A stretch of DNA of 64,000 nt, from assembly GCA_029964075.1 (NCBI GenBank), contig CM057149.1:37902900-37966899 (forward strand), given 5' to 3'. Origin of the DNA: Patiria pectinifera (lineage: Eukaryota; Echinodermata; Asteroidea; Valvatida; Asterinidae). Shown one piece after another: positions 1 to 12,600 of this stretch. The notes below the pieces were generated by a model. That model made no database searches, was not told the origin of the DNA, and saw only the letters and a list, made by a program, of their open reading frames with translations. The translations under genes and the position numbers were made by a program. Within the stretch, counting starts at the first letter, position 1. Each line of letters begins with the position of its first letter.

Positions 1-67
1 CCAAATATTGTGATTTAAAAAAAAACCTTACACCATAACCAAAGTATGTACTAAGACAGGAACTTAC

Positions 68-174
68 TGTGATCATGGGCAAATACCAGGATGCCATGTT
101 CGTTATAATGCTCAGCTATTTTGTTGTAGCGTTCACAATGTTCACCCATACCATGGATGACGTGAAGCAATGCC
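68..174 (-). CDS. MGLL: MGLL-like coding exon 2
   Basis: 107 nt between a pyrimidine-rich acceptor ending CTACAG and a perfect GTAAGT donor. It encodes ALLHVIHGMGEHC through LVFAHDH. The last base starts a codon completed in the next, off-window exon. Confidence 0.85.
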
Positions 175-3100
175 CTGTAGATTGAAAGCAGAACAATGAA
201 AAACACTTGTCATGACTTGTATTTTGCAAACATAAATAGTGCTGCCATGGCTGGTCACAGGTCTAATCACATAAATTTATTGAGACTCAAAGTACAAAGT
301 CAAGACAGACAAAAACAAATTCCCACTCGCCAAAAAAACACACCCCTTTTCACTCTAACAAACGTAACATCACCAGTAAAATGGCACATGACTAATTTCA
401 AGATCACAAGCACTGTAGATCGACCATAACTGGGTACTAGCACAACCAACTAAAATTAAAATTAGAAAAAAAGAGTTTGACATGTAGAACTGAAGGTATT
501 TTTTCTTCTTCATATTTTACTTTTAGTCAGTTTTGTTCTGTTTCAAGTTGATCTTTTGCATCATGAATCATTCTTGAAACAGAACAAAATTGGGAAAAAA
601 TGTTGCAACCTGACGCCACTTTTTTCTTCATATATCATCTCAATGAAGGTCATTCATTGTAAAAATGATAAGACATGAATCTGGGACTGAGAAACATTTC
701 CAATTTTGTTAAGAAATACTTGTCTCGACTCTCCATAGACTTTGTACACAATTGCGGAAGTGGTGTCGGTTGCAACATTTTTTCTCAAAACTGACTAAAA
801 TATGAAGAAAAAATTATGATTTCGGCGGCTGTGTTGAGGCCAAATTTCAAGGCCTCTGACAATTTTAGACCGCTGGCTAAAAAGAAGATAAGATTGACCT
901 CCAGCTCTACATGTCGAATTCTCGATGAGCATTGGAGCTGGAGTTTTTCAAGTTATAGCGCCCCTGGGTCTAGCACTGTGAGCCAGTCAAATATGACAAA
1001 AGCAGGCAAGTGGTAGGCACAGCTGGCGGAAAAAAAGTTGCAACCTGACGCCAGTTTTTTCTTCATACAGTGTCTCAATGAAGGTCAGTCATTGCAAAAA
1101 TGATGATAAGACATGAATCTGGGACTGAGAAACATTTCCAATTTTGTTAGGAAATACTTAACTTAGAAAATTGTCTTGACTCTCCATAGACTTTGTACAC
1201 AATTGCGGAAGTGGTGTCAGGTTGCAACATTTTTTCTCAAAACTGACTAAAATATGAAGAAAAAAATTATGATTTCGGCGGCTGTGTTGAGGCCAAATTT
1301 CAAGGCCTCTGCCAATTTTAGATCGCTGGCTACAAAGAAGATTGACCTCCAGCTCTACATGTCGAATTCGCGATAAGCATTGGAGCTTTTTTCAAGTTAT
1401 AGCGCCCCTGGGTCTAGCACTGTGAGCCAGTCAAATATGACAAAAGCAGGCAAGTGGTAGGCGCAGCTGGCGGAAAAAATGTTGCAACCTGACGTGGCGT
1501 CAGGTTGCAACATTTTTTCCCAGCTGGCTTATCAAACATGTACAGTCAAAGCATAGCTGTGTCAAGTTACATATAAACAGTCACGGCCAGTCAATCCTGC
1601 TTTGTGTAAGCAGGGAGCACTCAACCGTTAAAGATATAGTCCATCATTTGTGTAATTTGTGCATTTTGTTCGTTTGGAGCAACAAATGTGTTCAAAATCT
1701 AATAAAGGATACTGAACAACTAACCTGATGAAGTTTCAGCTCAGCTTCAGCTGTACAATCCGAGAAAAACAGCATTCTAGGATCTCAATTTCAAATCAAA
1801 AGTTGCTGAATCATGTTTTGAGTTGTTTTGAATTGCAGCTATACGCGATGTCGCGCACTGATCCGACGAATTATAGCAACCGCGCGCCCCTGTGTGTCGT
1901 GCCAATGCTTGCGCGCGCTGCACCGAATAACAAAACGAATTAGGCCTGTCGAGCGCAATCTGAGTCCCACGCGCAAGTTTAAACCTGCGCGCGCAAGTTT
2001 AAACTTGCGCGAGTGACTCTCGAAGCACGCAAACTACACCGCGCCATTTTAATTTGTGCGCGCACGTTACAACTTGCGCAAAGGCGATCGCAATTTAAGA
2101 CCCTTGCGCAAGTTTAAACTTGCGTGCGCAAGGTAAAGTGTACATGTACGTACAATGTTAGCAAATGGCAATCGCGGGCTTACGAAATTGTGACGGCGTT
2201 GTTGTTATCTAATTATCTAGTTATCTTCTTCTTTTTTTCCACCACGAACTTTCCATGACTGAGGGAGTTGAATTATGGACTAGGGTTTAACTATTAAGTA
2301 TCTTGCACTCTCCTGAGTATTTGAGTGGGGGGATCTTAGTTCCATGGTTTCACTATCCTATTGTTTTTGTATGTACCGGTAATGTTGATTAATATGATTT
2401 TTTTCAACATTCTTTTAAAAATACAAAACCTTTATTCAGATAATCCCTCACAAAATGTAGGGATGTTGCTTTGTATAAGGGTGCGTGTTATTTCTGTGCG
2501 GCAACCAAGATGGACCTTATACATTTTAATTTGCAACTGGGTGAAATTAACATTAACTTTTTTTTAATAAAGAAAGACATTGAGTGCTCTACAAGTAAAT
2601 GTTTGAACTTAGCTATACAGAATGTCCATGTTTAAATAAACCCTGCCACATGATTTGCGATAATGTACACCCAAAATTTCTGTTTTCCTTTTCTTATTTC
2701 AATTTTAGTTGAAATAAAGGTCATTGAAATAAAGTTCACTCTTTTTGCCCGGCCTTGTGGATTTCTTGAGGATTTTGTAATTAATAACAACAATCATAAT
2801 AATTGTTTTAATAAATATTTAAGAACGCTCTTCGTAGTAAACTAAATCACAGCGCTAACAGTATTATTATTACCCCTGATCATTGGGCCAATTAAACATT
2901 CCAAATAAGAGCTCAAGTCAATTCCAAAAACAACACAAAACTAACAGAGAAAGTAAAAAAAGGAATAAAACATGAAACCTCACTGAATTCATGCAATGCT
3001 CTCATTATTTTAATGCCAAGACTTTGCTTTGTACAGTGTTTTTCTATTTTATGGGAAGTAAAAAAAGAGGAAATCAGCTGATCCGAGGAAAAGTTACATG

Positions 3101-4849
3101 CCTGGTTAATGTTTACATTTCTGTTTAATGCATGTCTAGTCTCCATTATTAAAATAATTCAAAATATTTAAAGTATATTAAATAAAAGGATTTTTAAAAT
3201 TCAGTTCAAGTCTGGCCATAGTTTTATTCTTCACAGACATGACAGAGTTCTTCATTATGTCACATATTGTAGATTCCAAGGTCTGCATCGTCATCAGTAG
3301 GAACGACAATCAAAACATCTCCATTTACAGCAACAGCTGCAAAAAAATGGAAAAGGAAATGAAGCAAGATTAAAAACAATGCAAAACGCAACATTAAAAT
3401 GTCTAAAAAATATATGACACAAAAATACATTGGAAGAAGGAATAGCCAAGTCATAATCACAAAATTTAATTTGAAATTGAACCAGTTTTCACATTTACTG
3501 CACAAAACCAAATCCCTGTTTACCCGCATATTACACCCAAAACTCGACTCCAAAGCGGTGCCTGTCACAAGCGATGTTTGTAGTGGGGTTTCGAGCTCGA
3601 ACTCCCCGGCACGGCTGGCCTGCGACGACCACGTGATGCCGCCGAATGGCGTCAGATTTCTTCCCACGAGCATGACGAGTGCGGGCATGCAATGCCTGCC
3701 ATGTCCTTTATAACGTGGTGTGAATGGAGATGGGAGGTTTCTTGACTTCGACGAGAAATAAGCAGTACATAATCTTCTATTTTGCTGCAAGATTTAGCAT
3801 AGTTTTGGAACTCGTTTAGCAGCTTCCCAGTGTGCATTTCCTGATGCTCAACGCGTGTCACATGCGTTTTCAAGTTGAAATGTCATTCAAGGACGAAAAT
3901 TCACGAAAAAAAAAATTAGCTCAGTTCCCACAATGAAGATTACACCCTCGTTCACTTCTTTTCAGAAGTTAAAATTCCGTAAAGAAAACCGACTGGCTTC
4001 GGCTTATTAAGGAGATTTTAGGCCCCAACTTCTGGAACTCCAGCTACATTGTGGTGCCTGTTATGCTTCAGGAACATTCAATCGGTTGATGTGAAACCAA
4101 AAATTGGAATATTTTTGTTTAGTTTGCCTCTCAGTGATTCAGAAGTCGAAGGCAAAGCCGGCCGAAGCCGAAGACGAAGCAAAGATTTCGAAAACCCTCT
4201 TAGTTTAAATTTGCGCGCGCAATTTGAAGCTAGTAAATTCCTGCACGCGCAAGTTTAAACTTGCGCGCGCAATTTGAAGCAAGTAAATTCCTGCTCGCGC
4301 AGGTTTAAACTTGCACGCGCGCAAGTTTGAACCTGCGCGCGCAAGCTTAAACCTGCGCACGCAGGTTTAAACTTGCGCGTGGGACTCAGATTGCGCTCGA
4401 CAGGCCTACTAATTTAAATTTTCCTACGGTGCGTCTTAAGATGCACCGTTGGAAAGGCCTTCTTTCGTTGATTACATTGTACTTCAAAATGATAGCTTGC
4501 CGGAAAGATTAATTTCACAGGGAGTTTAGTCCCCTTACTATCTTTCAACCAAGTATGATTTTCAACAATAATACGCCAGTTACTTTTTCGGATGGCTGCA
4601 AATGATGGACTATAGCTTTAACAACAGTCACTTGACTGATTTTGACTGAAAAGAAAAGTGAAGGACCAACATTTGCAATTAAAATTAGGAACTTAACACT
4701 AACACTAACAGTAGTCATACTAACCTGACTGGGGTGCCAGCGGGTGGTTCCCAGTACTTACAGTAAATGCACTGCCCATCTGCATTCACAAAATGCTCTA
4801 AATCTGAGTAAGGCACGTTTTGAGGACTCAACTTTCCACTTTTCGCCAT
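68..4849 (-). CDS. MGLL: Monoglyceride lipase-like gene, first two coding exons (partial)
   Basis: Coding exons are 4849-4725 and 174-68 on the minus strand; the remaining exons lie beyond the left edge. Exon 1 starts at an ATG with A at -3 and G at +4 and contains NVPYSDL and HFVNADGQ, very close to the N-terminus of monoglyceride lipase. Exon 2 contains HVIHGMGEHCERY and GILVFAHDH, the first beta strands of the alpha/beta hydrolase core with the HGxGEH oxyanion segment. The GxSxG nucleophile elbow and the rest of the triad would lie in the missing exons. The phases join (AG + G gives Arg). Family role: hydrolysis of monoacylglycerols, including the endocannabinoid 2-AG, to glycerol and fatty acid. 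The 4.5-kb intron 1 is filled with repeats. Confidence 0.85.
490..1520. repeat. Tandem and inverted repeat with GTTGCAACCTGACG motif
   Basis: Two head-to-tail units of about 440 bp (593-1027 and 1028-1471), each starting with an A-run followed by GTTGCAACCTGACG. Each carries near its middle the reverse complement of that motif next to AAAACTGACTAAAATATGAAG, whose own reverse complement occurs at 508-535. A third, truncated unit ends in a hairpin (1472-1520). It lies in MGLL intron 1 and looks like a tandemly duplicated foldback (MITE-like) element; no coding potential is seen. Confidence 0.7.
1472..1520. repeat. Perfect hairpin, 23-bp arms and 3-bp loop
   Basis: Arms 1472-1494 and 1498-1520 are perfect reverse complements (core GTTGCAACCTGACG / CGTCAGGTTGCAAC) around TGG. 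It closes the tandem repeat on its left and looks like two element ends joined nearly back to back. Confidence 0.85.
1941..4408. mobile_element. 2.47-kb inverted-terminal-repeat element B nested in MITE A
   Basis: The ends are perfect 49-bp inverted repeats: 1941-1989 matches the reverse complement of 4360-4408, beginning TAGGCCTGTCGAGCGCAATC. Just inside each end lie clusters of GCGCAAGTTTAAACYTGCGC palindromes (about 1970-2135 and 4196-4380). Comparison with the uninterrupted MITE A copy near 12520 shows insertion at a TA dinucleotide with TA duplicated, as for Tc1/mariner-like elements. No transposase is recognisable inside. Confidence 0.8.
3260..3336 (-). other. Candidate terminal exon inside element B
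   Basis: A minus-strand acceptor (pyrimidine tract then TTTTTTTGCAG) is followed by a 24-codon open stretch, VAVNGDVLIVVPTDDD and onward, to a TGA. It resembles a 3'-terminal exon, but I do not recognise the protein and find no convincing partner exon. It could be a captured gene fragment carried by the element, or chance. Confidence 0.25.
4725..4849 (-). CDS. MGLL: MGLL-like coding exon 1
   Basis: 125 nt, 41 codons plus two bases, from ATG (4849) to a GTTAGT donor. It encodes the N-terminal cap with VNADGQ and YCKYWEPPAGTP. No 5' UTR exon was sought; the ATG context is strong. Confidence 0.85.
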
Positions 4850-6574
4850 TGTTATTGTTCGCCGACCTTGGCTTGGTACTGGTCTTCTCGATTTTTGCCG
4901 GGCCGCGGGCGCCCTCTATTGGCAAGACAGTGACAGCTCTAAGTAAAGATTAGTCTCTTTTCGAGCGACAAAAAGAACTAAGACAATCAATGGGCGAATC
5001 ACAGACGTTTGAGATTAATTGTGATTAATTAACGATTTCAACTACAAAATACGGACTCTGGGAAGTAAACTACATTTTGATCTTGGAGCATTGGCGAAAG
5101 GGATTTCGTGCAATGAGAACAGGTCTGTCAGAAATCCAATATTGAGGGGGAGGGGGGATTGTTACAAAATGTGGCGGGAAATGCCTACTTGCCACAGAAA
5201 AAGTTTAAATAAATAGCGAAAATATCCGAATAATCAATGTGGTCTAGAAATCAGCCAGTAAGGAAGGAGCTGCACATGTAACCTTTTACTATAAATTTAT
5301 GGACGTAAAAAGGGATTTTTTGGGTATATTTTAGCAATATTAATATCGATTTCCACTGCTTGTCAAGGGCACATACAGGGAGGTTATGCAATGCGGACAA
5401 AAACTAAATAAAAAAAGAAATCATTTTTAAAATACTGATCAATTTATTTTATGCATCAGTTGCAATATTTGGCCTTATATATAATATTAACAATTTCAAA
5501 TCTTGTCAACGGTAATTGATAATCACGTAACTATCAAAATACATTTTCTAAAAGGAAAAAAAAAAGAAACGATCCAAACCAACCAAATTAAACCTTGTTA
5601 AAACGTAATCACACTTATCACCGCATAATTGAAAATTGTCAAAATTTCTGCGAGAGATTTTTCACTCTTCAAAGTAAATTTTCCCAACAGATTTTAACAC
5701 AAAAATACATCACATCCTTAAAGGTAGAGTAGATCATTTGTGCATTTGTTTTACTTTAAGCAACAAAAGTGCTCAAAATCTTAAGACGGGTGCTTAACAA
5801 CTAAACTGATGAAGTTTTAGCTCTGTGAATGCTGTATATTCCGAGGAAACAATATTCTAGGATCTCTCGAATTCAATTCAAAAGTTGCCGAGTCATGTTT
5901 TGAATTGGGCCTGAAATCAGCATCAGGATCATTCTCTCATTCAGCTGATTGCAGCTATGCGATGTCATGTACTAAACCGATGAACAAAAGCAACCGCCCA
6001 ATTGCAAACCAACTACTCACAGAAAAAAATACGTCACTTGACTCATCTTTGGAAATTACCCTCTTTGTTTTCTTCAAAACGATAGCATGCCAGAAGGAAT
6101 AATTTCACAGGGAGTTTAGTGTCATTACTGCATGCATCTTTAAACCATGTAAGCTTTTATCACAATAATTTGGTCAGTTACTTTTTGGATAGGTGCAAAT
6201 GGTCTACTCCACCTTTAAAACTGGAAATGGGTTTATCTGACTGGTAATATATGTAGTAAAAATAGATTTGACTCCATAATTTAATATTAGCCAGAGTTGA
6301 GTAAAGTCCTTTAAAGTCTCCAATCTCACATCAAGCCAAAAGGCCTTATTTCTTGGGTTTTTTTGCTATCATTCCTATTCCTATTACCTGTGAATAACTT
6401 GTGATCTGTATGATCACAGTTTTCAATTTTCATCCGTTGCTGAGAACAAAGGGTCAAATATGGTGGCCAATGAGTATCCAGTGCTGGCCACTTTTTGCCG
6501 CTACAGCCAAGAATACACTGATCTGTTTGGTGGGTGTTTGCTTATGATAACGAGTGGGAAGACTGTCGCTAGAG
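4850..6574. other. Intergenic region, MGLL 5' side to SUCLG2 3' side
   Basis: No coding exon found. It holds the MGLL promoter side (immediately above 4849), the MITE A copy 2, and the SUCLG2 3' UTR immediately below 6575. No TATA box or other core element could be assigned with confidence. Confidence 0.5.
5718..6218. mobile_element. TTAA-type MITE family A, copy 2
   Basis: 501 bp with ends TTAAAGGTAGAGTAGATCAT and an inverted counterpart ending CTACTCCACCTTTAA. Internal sequence (a 'caacaaaagtgctcaaaatc' segment, 'attctaggatct') aligns with copies 1 and 3. It lies between the MGLL and SUCLG2 genes. Confidence 0.7.
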
Positions 6575-6687
6575 TTATGACTGTAGACTACCAACGACTT
6601 TGACGGCAGCGTCTTCAAAGTCCGTGGCCGTCTGGATGGGCAGACCGCTGTCTGAGATGATCTTCAAAGCTTGTACCACGTTGTAAC
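6575..6687 (-). CDS. SUCLG2: SUCLG2 exon 10 (C-terminus)
   Basis: 113 nt, acceptor GTTCGTCAG, stop TAA at 6577-6575. Encodes [20 protein letters not shown] and [15 protein letters not shown], aligning with the family C-terminus. Confidence 0.94.
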
Positions 6688-9600
6688 CTGACGAACAAGA
6701 AATTGAACACATTAACCTTTCAAGAAACGAATCAATTGTTATTTCTAAGATGGAATTTAATCAATGGCTAATAATGTCAAATCAATAAGGACTCTGCAGA
6801 ATAGTAGATGGTACTTTGTGCACTGGTTCCCATTACATGCGTGGCACGCATACGGCGGCAATGTGTTCAACAGACCCTCCCAATAGTCTCCCCAAACTCT
6901 CTCTTTGTAACCGTTGAGGGGGTACTTCTGCAAATTGACTAATTCAGCGACAACCATGGCCAAGTTCGCGCAAGGACTATAGTTGACCAATGGTTAACTA
7001 ACGTTTGCCCGAATTCTGTCTAGTCGACGGTGGTTGACTACGCTAGTCGACTATTTGGAACCAGCCTACTGGGGTTGGTTGCTTCGCTGGTAACCAATAG
7101 CCACGCGCATTCATAACGCAAGCAGAGAGCCAGGATCCAGAAGTTTTGCTACGACATTTTGACCAGCGTTTGACTAGAGACGTTCGCTATCAGCGCGCAG
7201 GTGTAAGGTACGTCACAAATCAACCACTGGTCGACTAATGGTCCTTGCCCGAACTTTGCCCATTTTGTTGAGGTGGCATCAGGTTTGCACAGTCGCGCTC
7301 AGGTAGTATGCACGCACTCCGGGGTCCTTTGACCAATAGGTTTACCAAAATGCGCGCATGCCTCGTCTTTAAGAATGCATGTAGCATGAGTACGAATGTG
7401 GTGCCATCTCAAAAATGGCTATTTTGGTTCATGAATTGGTCCATTGGCTCATCCTCTGAATAGAGGGCGCCCTTGCATGAATCAGCCCTTGCATTCTTCA
7501 AACCAGAAATTGGGTTGATCCAATCAGCTGTGGAAACAGGAAGAGTCAGTTGGCATGTTTCTGCTTAATATTCCGTTTTATCCTAATTAATTATTTGATA
7601 GAATCTTGAGAATTAATGCCGATTTTAATAGAATTTTTAAAAAGTTATTCTCACCAGCTAAGCGTACAACTACGGGAATTCTGAGGTCCATTCCTTTGCA
7701 TGCCGAGGTGATCCCCTTTGCTATAATGGAACAGTCTACGATGCCTCCGAATATGTTGACTAAGATGGCTTTGACCTGGAAATACATGCAATGATGCTGT
7801 TAGCGGAATTCTTTGTTGCTATGATTGTTGGCTTTAATTTTTCTTTGTAAAACACTTTGATCAAAAGCCGTCTCTTGTTCGCATACCAATTGACTCCAAC
7901 TTTTCCTCAATTTTCGAGAGCCCAGTTTCTAGCGTCACTGTGCCGGGTAGCTAGATTAAATCGTAGGTAGGATTAGAGGCGTCTGTCTCTGGGAAAGATT
8001 GAGACATCACCGATGTCAGCAGGGTTAGGCTTAAGTAATATATTCTCCCTGTTGGCGAGACAGATGTATCCCCATACTGCGGTTTGACATGACTTTATTT
8101 ATATATTATCATAATCCTTCTGTCTTTCTATTTATTATGGTGTAGTTACATTTATTCTGAACTTCTTTCATGACCAGTTCCAGTTCCCTTGATTAATTTT
8201 TCGTTTTTGTATTGATTATCTTCTTTAATCGATTATTATCATCTTTTGTAATATTCTACTCCCAATACATGTATACATCAGTCTGGATCGACAGAGTGGA
8301 TGACTGATCCCTCGTCTTTCTTCTGAACATCTTTCATGACTGTTTTGTTTTCCTCTTAAATAACAGTTTTCCAGTTCTATTGCCTTGCCTTATTGTCTTC
8401 TTACATTGCTATTTATTGAATCCTGTGATTGTGACAATAACGTCCTAGGCTTTGTTACACATGTCTTGTTTTGTTAATAAAGACACGAATTAAAATATAT
8501 ATGATTCTGTAATGCACTTCTGATAATTTATGCAGGCTTATTATAAATTTTAATTTATCATTATTATTATTATGTGGACTGGACAAACAGCGTGTGCAAA
8601 CTACTTAGCATCAGCCGTGTATGCATAGCGCAAAGTACACACAATTTGTTTTGTTTTCAATGTCTCAATTCTGTCTCAAAAAATGTTCTCCCTTCCTTAC
8701 TGTTGAGAGGGTACTTGTCCACCAGGCCCGTACGCTGGTGGGGGTTTGGGGGATTCGAATGAACCCTCACCCCACCCCTCTTCCACTCGATGAAAAATTC
8801 CGCTCAATTCAAAAACTTAAATTTAATTACCCCCCCCCCCCCCAAAACAACTTTTGATGACCCACCCCCATCCCCCTAACAATCTCGCCTTCAAATTGTA
8901 AACACGAGCAAATTTGATTTAACCCCTTAAGGACAGGTTATAATGGGGACATTCCTCCACACATAGAGCAAGTGGCCCGCATGACTGCACAGCCTTTGTG
9001 TGGTAGCGGGACTGCACAAAAGCAGCAGCTGTGGAACTACCCACTAGCTGTGTGCCACTGCATACCACAGCTGGCAACTGCATTCCAATGAGGATTAGCG
9101 GCCGCGGCCATGACCGCTTCCCGTGCGCATGGGGTTAAAGAGTCAGAAGAAGTGGCCAGGAAATGTGTCAGATTGCACCACAGAGCATCTAGAATCCAAA
9201 ATGTTCCAGGACCATTGAGCGGGTCCCGGACCCCATGATTGGAGTATTTGAATTTGGGAGAGGCAAAATGAGCTCCTGATTGTTAAAAACGCAATGAGTG
9301 ACCCCTCCAAAAAATGAGGCCACCTTAAGTGCCCCCAGCAAACTGGACCCCAGTTACAACACTGTTACAAGATTGGATCACAGCACTATCATTCCTATGA
9401 CAACGGTTTCTTTCACTTGCTTACATTTTCTTCAGAATTCAAGAGCTTGAATGCCTCAAAGACTTGTTTTTCTTGGACCCCTCCGCCGAGATCCAGAAAG
9501 TTGGCTGGTTCCCCACCGTGGAACTTGATGATGTCCATGGTTGCCATGGCGAGACCTGCGCCATTAACTGAGAAAAAAGAACAAAAGATCACATTGCATG

Positions 9601-12600
9601 AATTAGAATCTCATTAGTGTTTTCCCACAAAGCCATGTCCTTGCTTGCAGCAGTACACATACAAAACTATTTCAACATGGTAAATGGGTAAAACACACAA
9701 TTTATACAGCAACACTACATCAAATAAAAAAATACTGCAAGTCAAACTTGCGCGATCCCCCTGGCATGCTGGCAGTATTTATACAGTCAGTTTATAGTAA
9801 GCACACTTTTCAGTGTACCTAACCAAAATCAACAATGACCTCGTTTGACACCTAGATGACCTTTGCCCTAAAATGTCTCAAATCATCTTAATTCCCCCTA
9901 ACCAAAGATTATTGTCACCAAGTTTGGTTGAGATTGAGGTCTGACTTTCCATATGACAGCACTAAACAGTTATCCTAACCAAAATGGAACACACGGACAC
10001 ACATGCTTGTTCCATAGTTGTGGGGACACATACACTCGTCTGTACGAGGTACCAGTATTTGTAGGGACCGAAAACGCTGTGGCGTCAGCACAAAGTCCCC
10101 ATAACCTCGGTCCTTATTTGGCTAACAATAAAGAATTTCCCCATAACACAGTGTAGGCCTACCCACACATAGACACGGACACACAGAAGGAATACACTAT
10201 CGCAAGATTCCCCTTTCTAAATAAACTCCTTATCAGTATCAGTTGGTTTGAATGGAAAAAATCACACAGTTATCTATGCTTAAAATGAAACAAATATTCT
10301 GAAATAAGGAAAAATGTTAAAATTTTCAACAAAAAGTGTGTTAGTCAAGTCTCCACAAGTCCTCATAAGTCAATCATGACAAGTCATCCTGTCCAAAGTC
10401 ATAAGCTTTCCTAACAAAATTTGCAAAAACATTCGTTTGTCATTGTTCAGACCCTGTTACTTTTGAAAATAGTCAAAGCTGCACTGATTTGACTTTTGAA
10501 GGACTTGGCTTTATTAAAAATTCTTAGAGCAATTCCACACTCCGTACCTAAGCAGCCAATGTTTCCATCCATGCCGATGTAGTTCAGGTTGTGTTTGGAT
10601 GCTTCAACCTCCCGCGGATCGCTCTCCGATTTGTCATCCATGGCGAAGATTTCCTTCTGCCGATACTCCGCATTGTCGTCAAAGTTGACCTTGGCATCGA
10701 AGCATACCACTACGAAGAACGAGTAACATGAAAGAGATTGGTCAGAAATGCGCTAGGGTACAGAATTTGGGACATCACAGGATGCTTAGAGTATTGTTAA
10801 ATAAAGAACGTGCAGAGTTGTTATAAGTAAATTACAAGTCAATCACAAGCTGAGCACAAGCTGATCACAAGATGTTCACAAGTCGATCACAAGATGAACA
10901 CAAGATGAACACAAGATGTTCACAAGATGAACACAAGTCGATCCCAGGTCAAGTCACCAGTCAAACGAAAGTTAAATCCCAAGTAATTTTATCACAAGAA
11001 ACAGAGAATGACTAAGACAAGCCTTTGTCAACGTTCATTTGAATAGCTTGTTGATAGCACTCCGCATTAATGCTAAAAATAGAAGCAAGTACCCGGATCT
11101 CACACAAGCATGCTGTACCAACTTCGCTTGCAGCACCGTATCTATGTGAAAGTATGCGGCCAGGTGTGCATGCATGTGCGCGAGTGATTGTTCTAAAGTT
11201 TGTCTGACATGCGCACGTTCGGAGCGGAGCAAAATTGAAGTCATTAGTGCTGAGTGCTATTGGGAGTGGACTTGGGACTGTCCCTGAGCCAGACATTTTA
11301 CCCCAATACGCTTGAAAATGTATAAGCAATGTAACAGAGTTCCAATACAACTAAGTTTATAGTTGGTACCTATTCTTATTTTGTGACATTGTGGATGGTT
11401 ATATCCAAGTTTTTTGTATTTTAGTTTGTTTGTTTACATGTTTATTTGTTTGTTTTCTTCATTTGCTCACCTTGGCCGTCTGGTGTCTCGCCAAACGGGT
11501 TGATCTCAACCTGCGTGGCATCCACGCCTAGGAAGAGTTTGTAAAGGTTCTTCAGCTGCTCAGCGGCCTGTTTCTGAAGGTCCCCTTTGAAGTTGAGATT
11601 GCCTGCCATCCTCATGGCTTGCTCGTCCGTAAACCCGGTGAAAATATCAATTGGCTCCTGGCATAAAAGAAAATACGAAATAAAAATGCAGGTTTCACAA
11701 ATCATCTTTGTTTTGCTGGACTAGGAAGGCGAGCCTATTGTCCTCTGAAGGACAGAGTCACTGACTATCTCACTGACTGATTTGAGTCACTGACTATATA
11801 GACCATTATCATGCTGCCACCATTTCGGTCATGTTCCCTGTATCCAAAGATAGTACTGAATGATAATGTTTTTTGTGCAAAAAGGAACCAGACTATTTTT
11901 CCTTCCAGCCTCGCTTTGGTTACGTTGATTTGAATGGGGAAAAAAAATCAAGATGGCCGCAACATGATAATGGTCTATTGTCTCACTGACTGAGTCACTA
12001 AGCATAAATAATGTCCTTTCAGATCCAGGTCGACCAGGCAAGCCTGGTCATGTTAGTGTACCTCAAATGATTACATTTTTCTTCAACCACAATTTTTCAG
12101 GCCATTTTTATTTGACATGAGATGTAGTGGGTACACACCTTGAAGATAAGCTCTGGTGATTTCTCAGCCACCTCCTCAATGTCCATTCCTCCTTCCGGAC
12201 TGCCCACCATGACCGGTCCATTCATGTCACGATCCATCAAGATAGCCACGTAGGTCTCACGAGCAATGTCCAATGCTTCAGCCACCATGACCTGCAAAGA
12301 AGAAACCATACTAAGACAGATGTCCACAATTCTGTTAAAGCCCGAGTCCATCATTTGCAGCTATCCAAAAAAGTAACTGGCGTAATTATTGTTGAAAAAC
12401 ATACTGGTTGAAAGATAGTAAGGGGACTAAACTCCCTGTGAAATTATCCTTTCTGGCAAGCTCTCATTTTGAAGAAATCAACGAAAGAAGGCATTTCCAA
12501 CGGTAGGAAATTTATATTAGTTGTTCGTTTTGTTATTCGGCGCGGTGCGCACAAGCATTGGAACGACGCACAGGTGCGCGCAGGTGCTATAATTCGTCGG

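Larger units (their letters stand above)
1628..4621. mobile_element. TTAA-type MITE family A, copy 1, interrupted by another element
   Basis: The ends are TTAAAGATATAGTCCATCAT on the left and its inverted counterpart ATGATGGACTATAGCTTTAA on the right. The same ends occur at 12335-12833 (499 bp) and, more diverged, at 5718-6218. Each copy is bounded by TTAA, the target duplication of piggyBac-type elements (inference). Here the two halves (1628-1940 and 4409-4621) are separated by a 2.47-kb insertion. It lies in intron 1 of the MGLL-like gene. Confidence 0.75.

Noticed and set aside
3260-3790. 176-residue minus-strand open frame
   Set aside because: Composition is unlike a protein domain apart from the short exon-like end at 3260-3336. 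It crosses the likely acceptor site, so it is not annotated as a gene.
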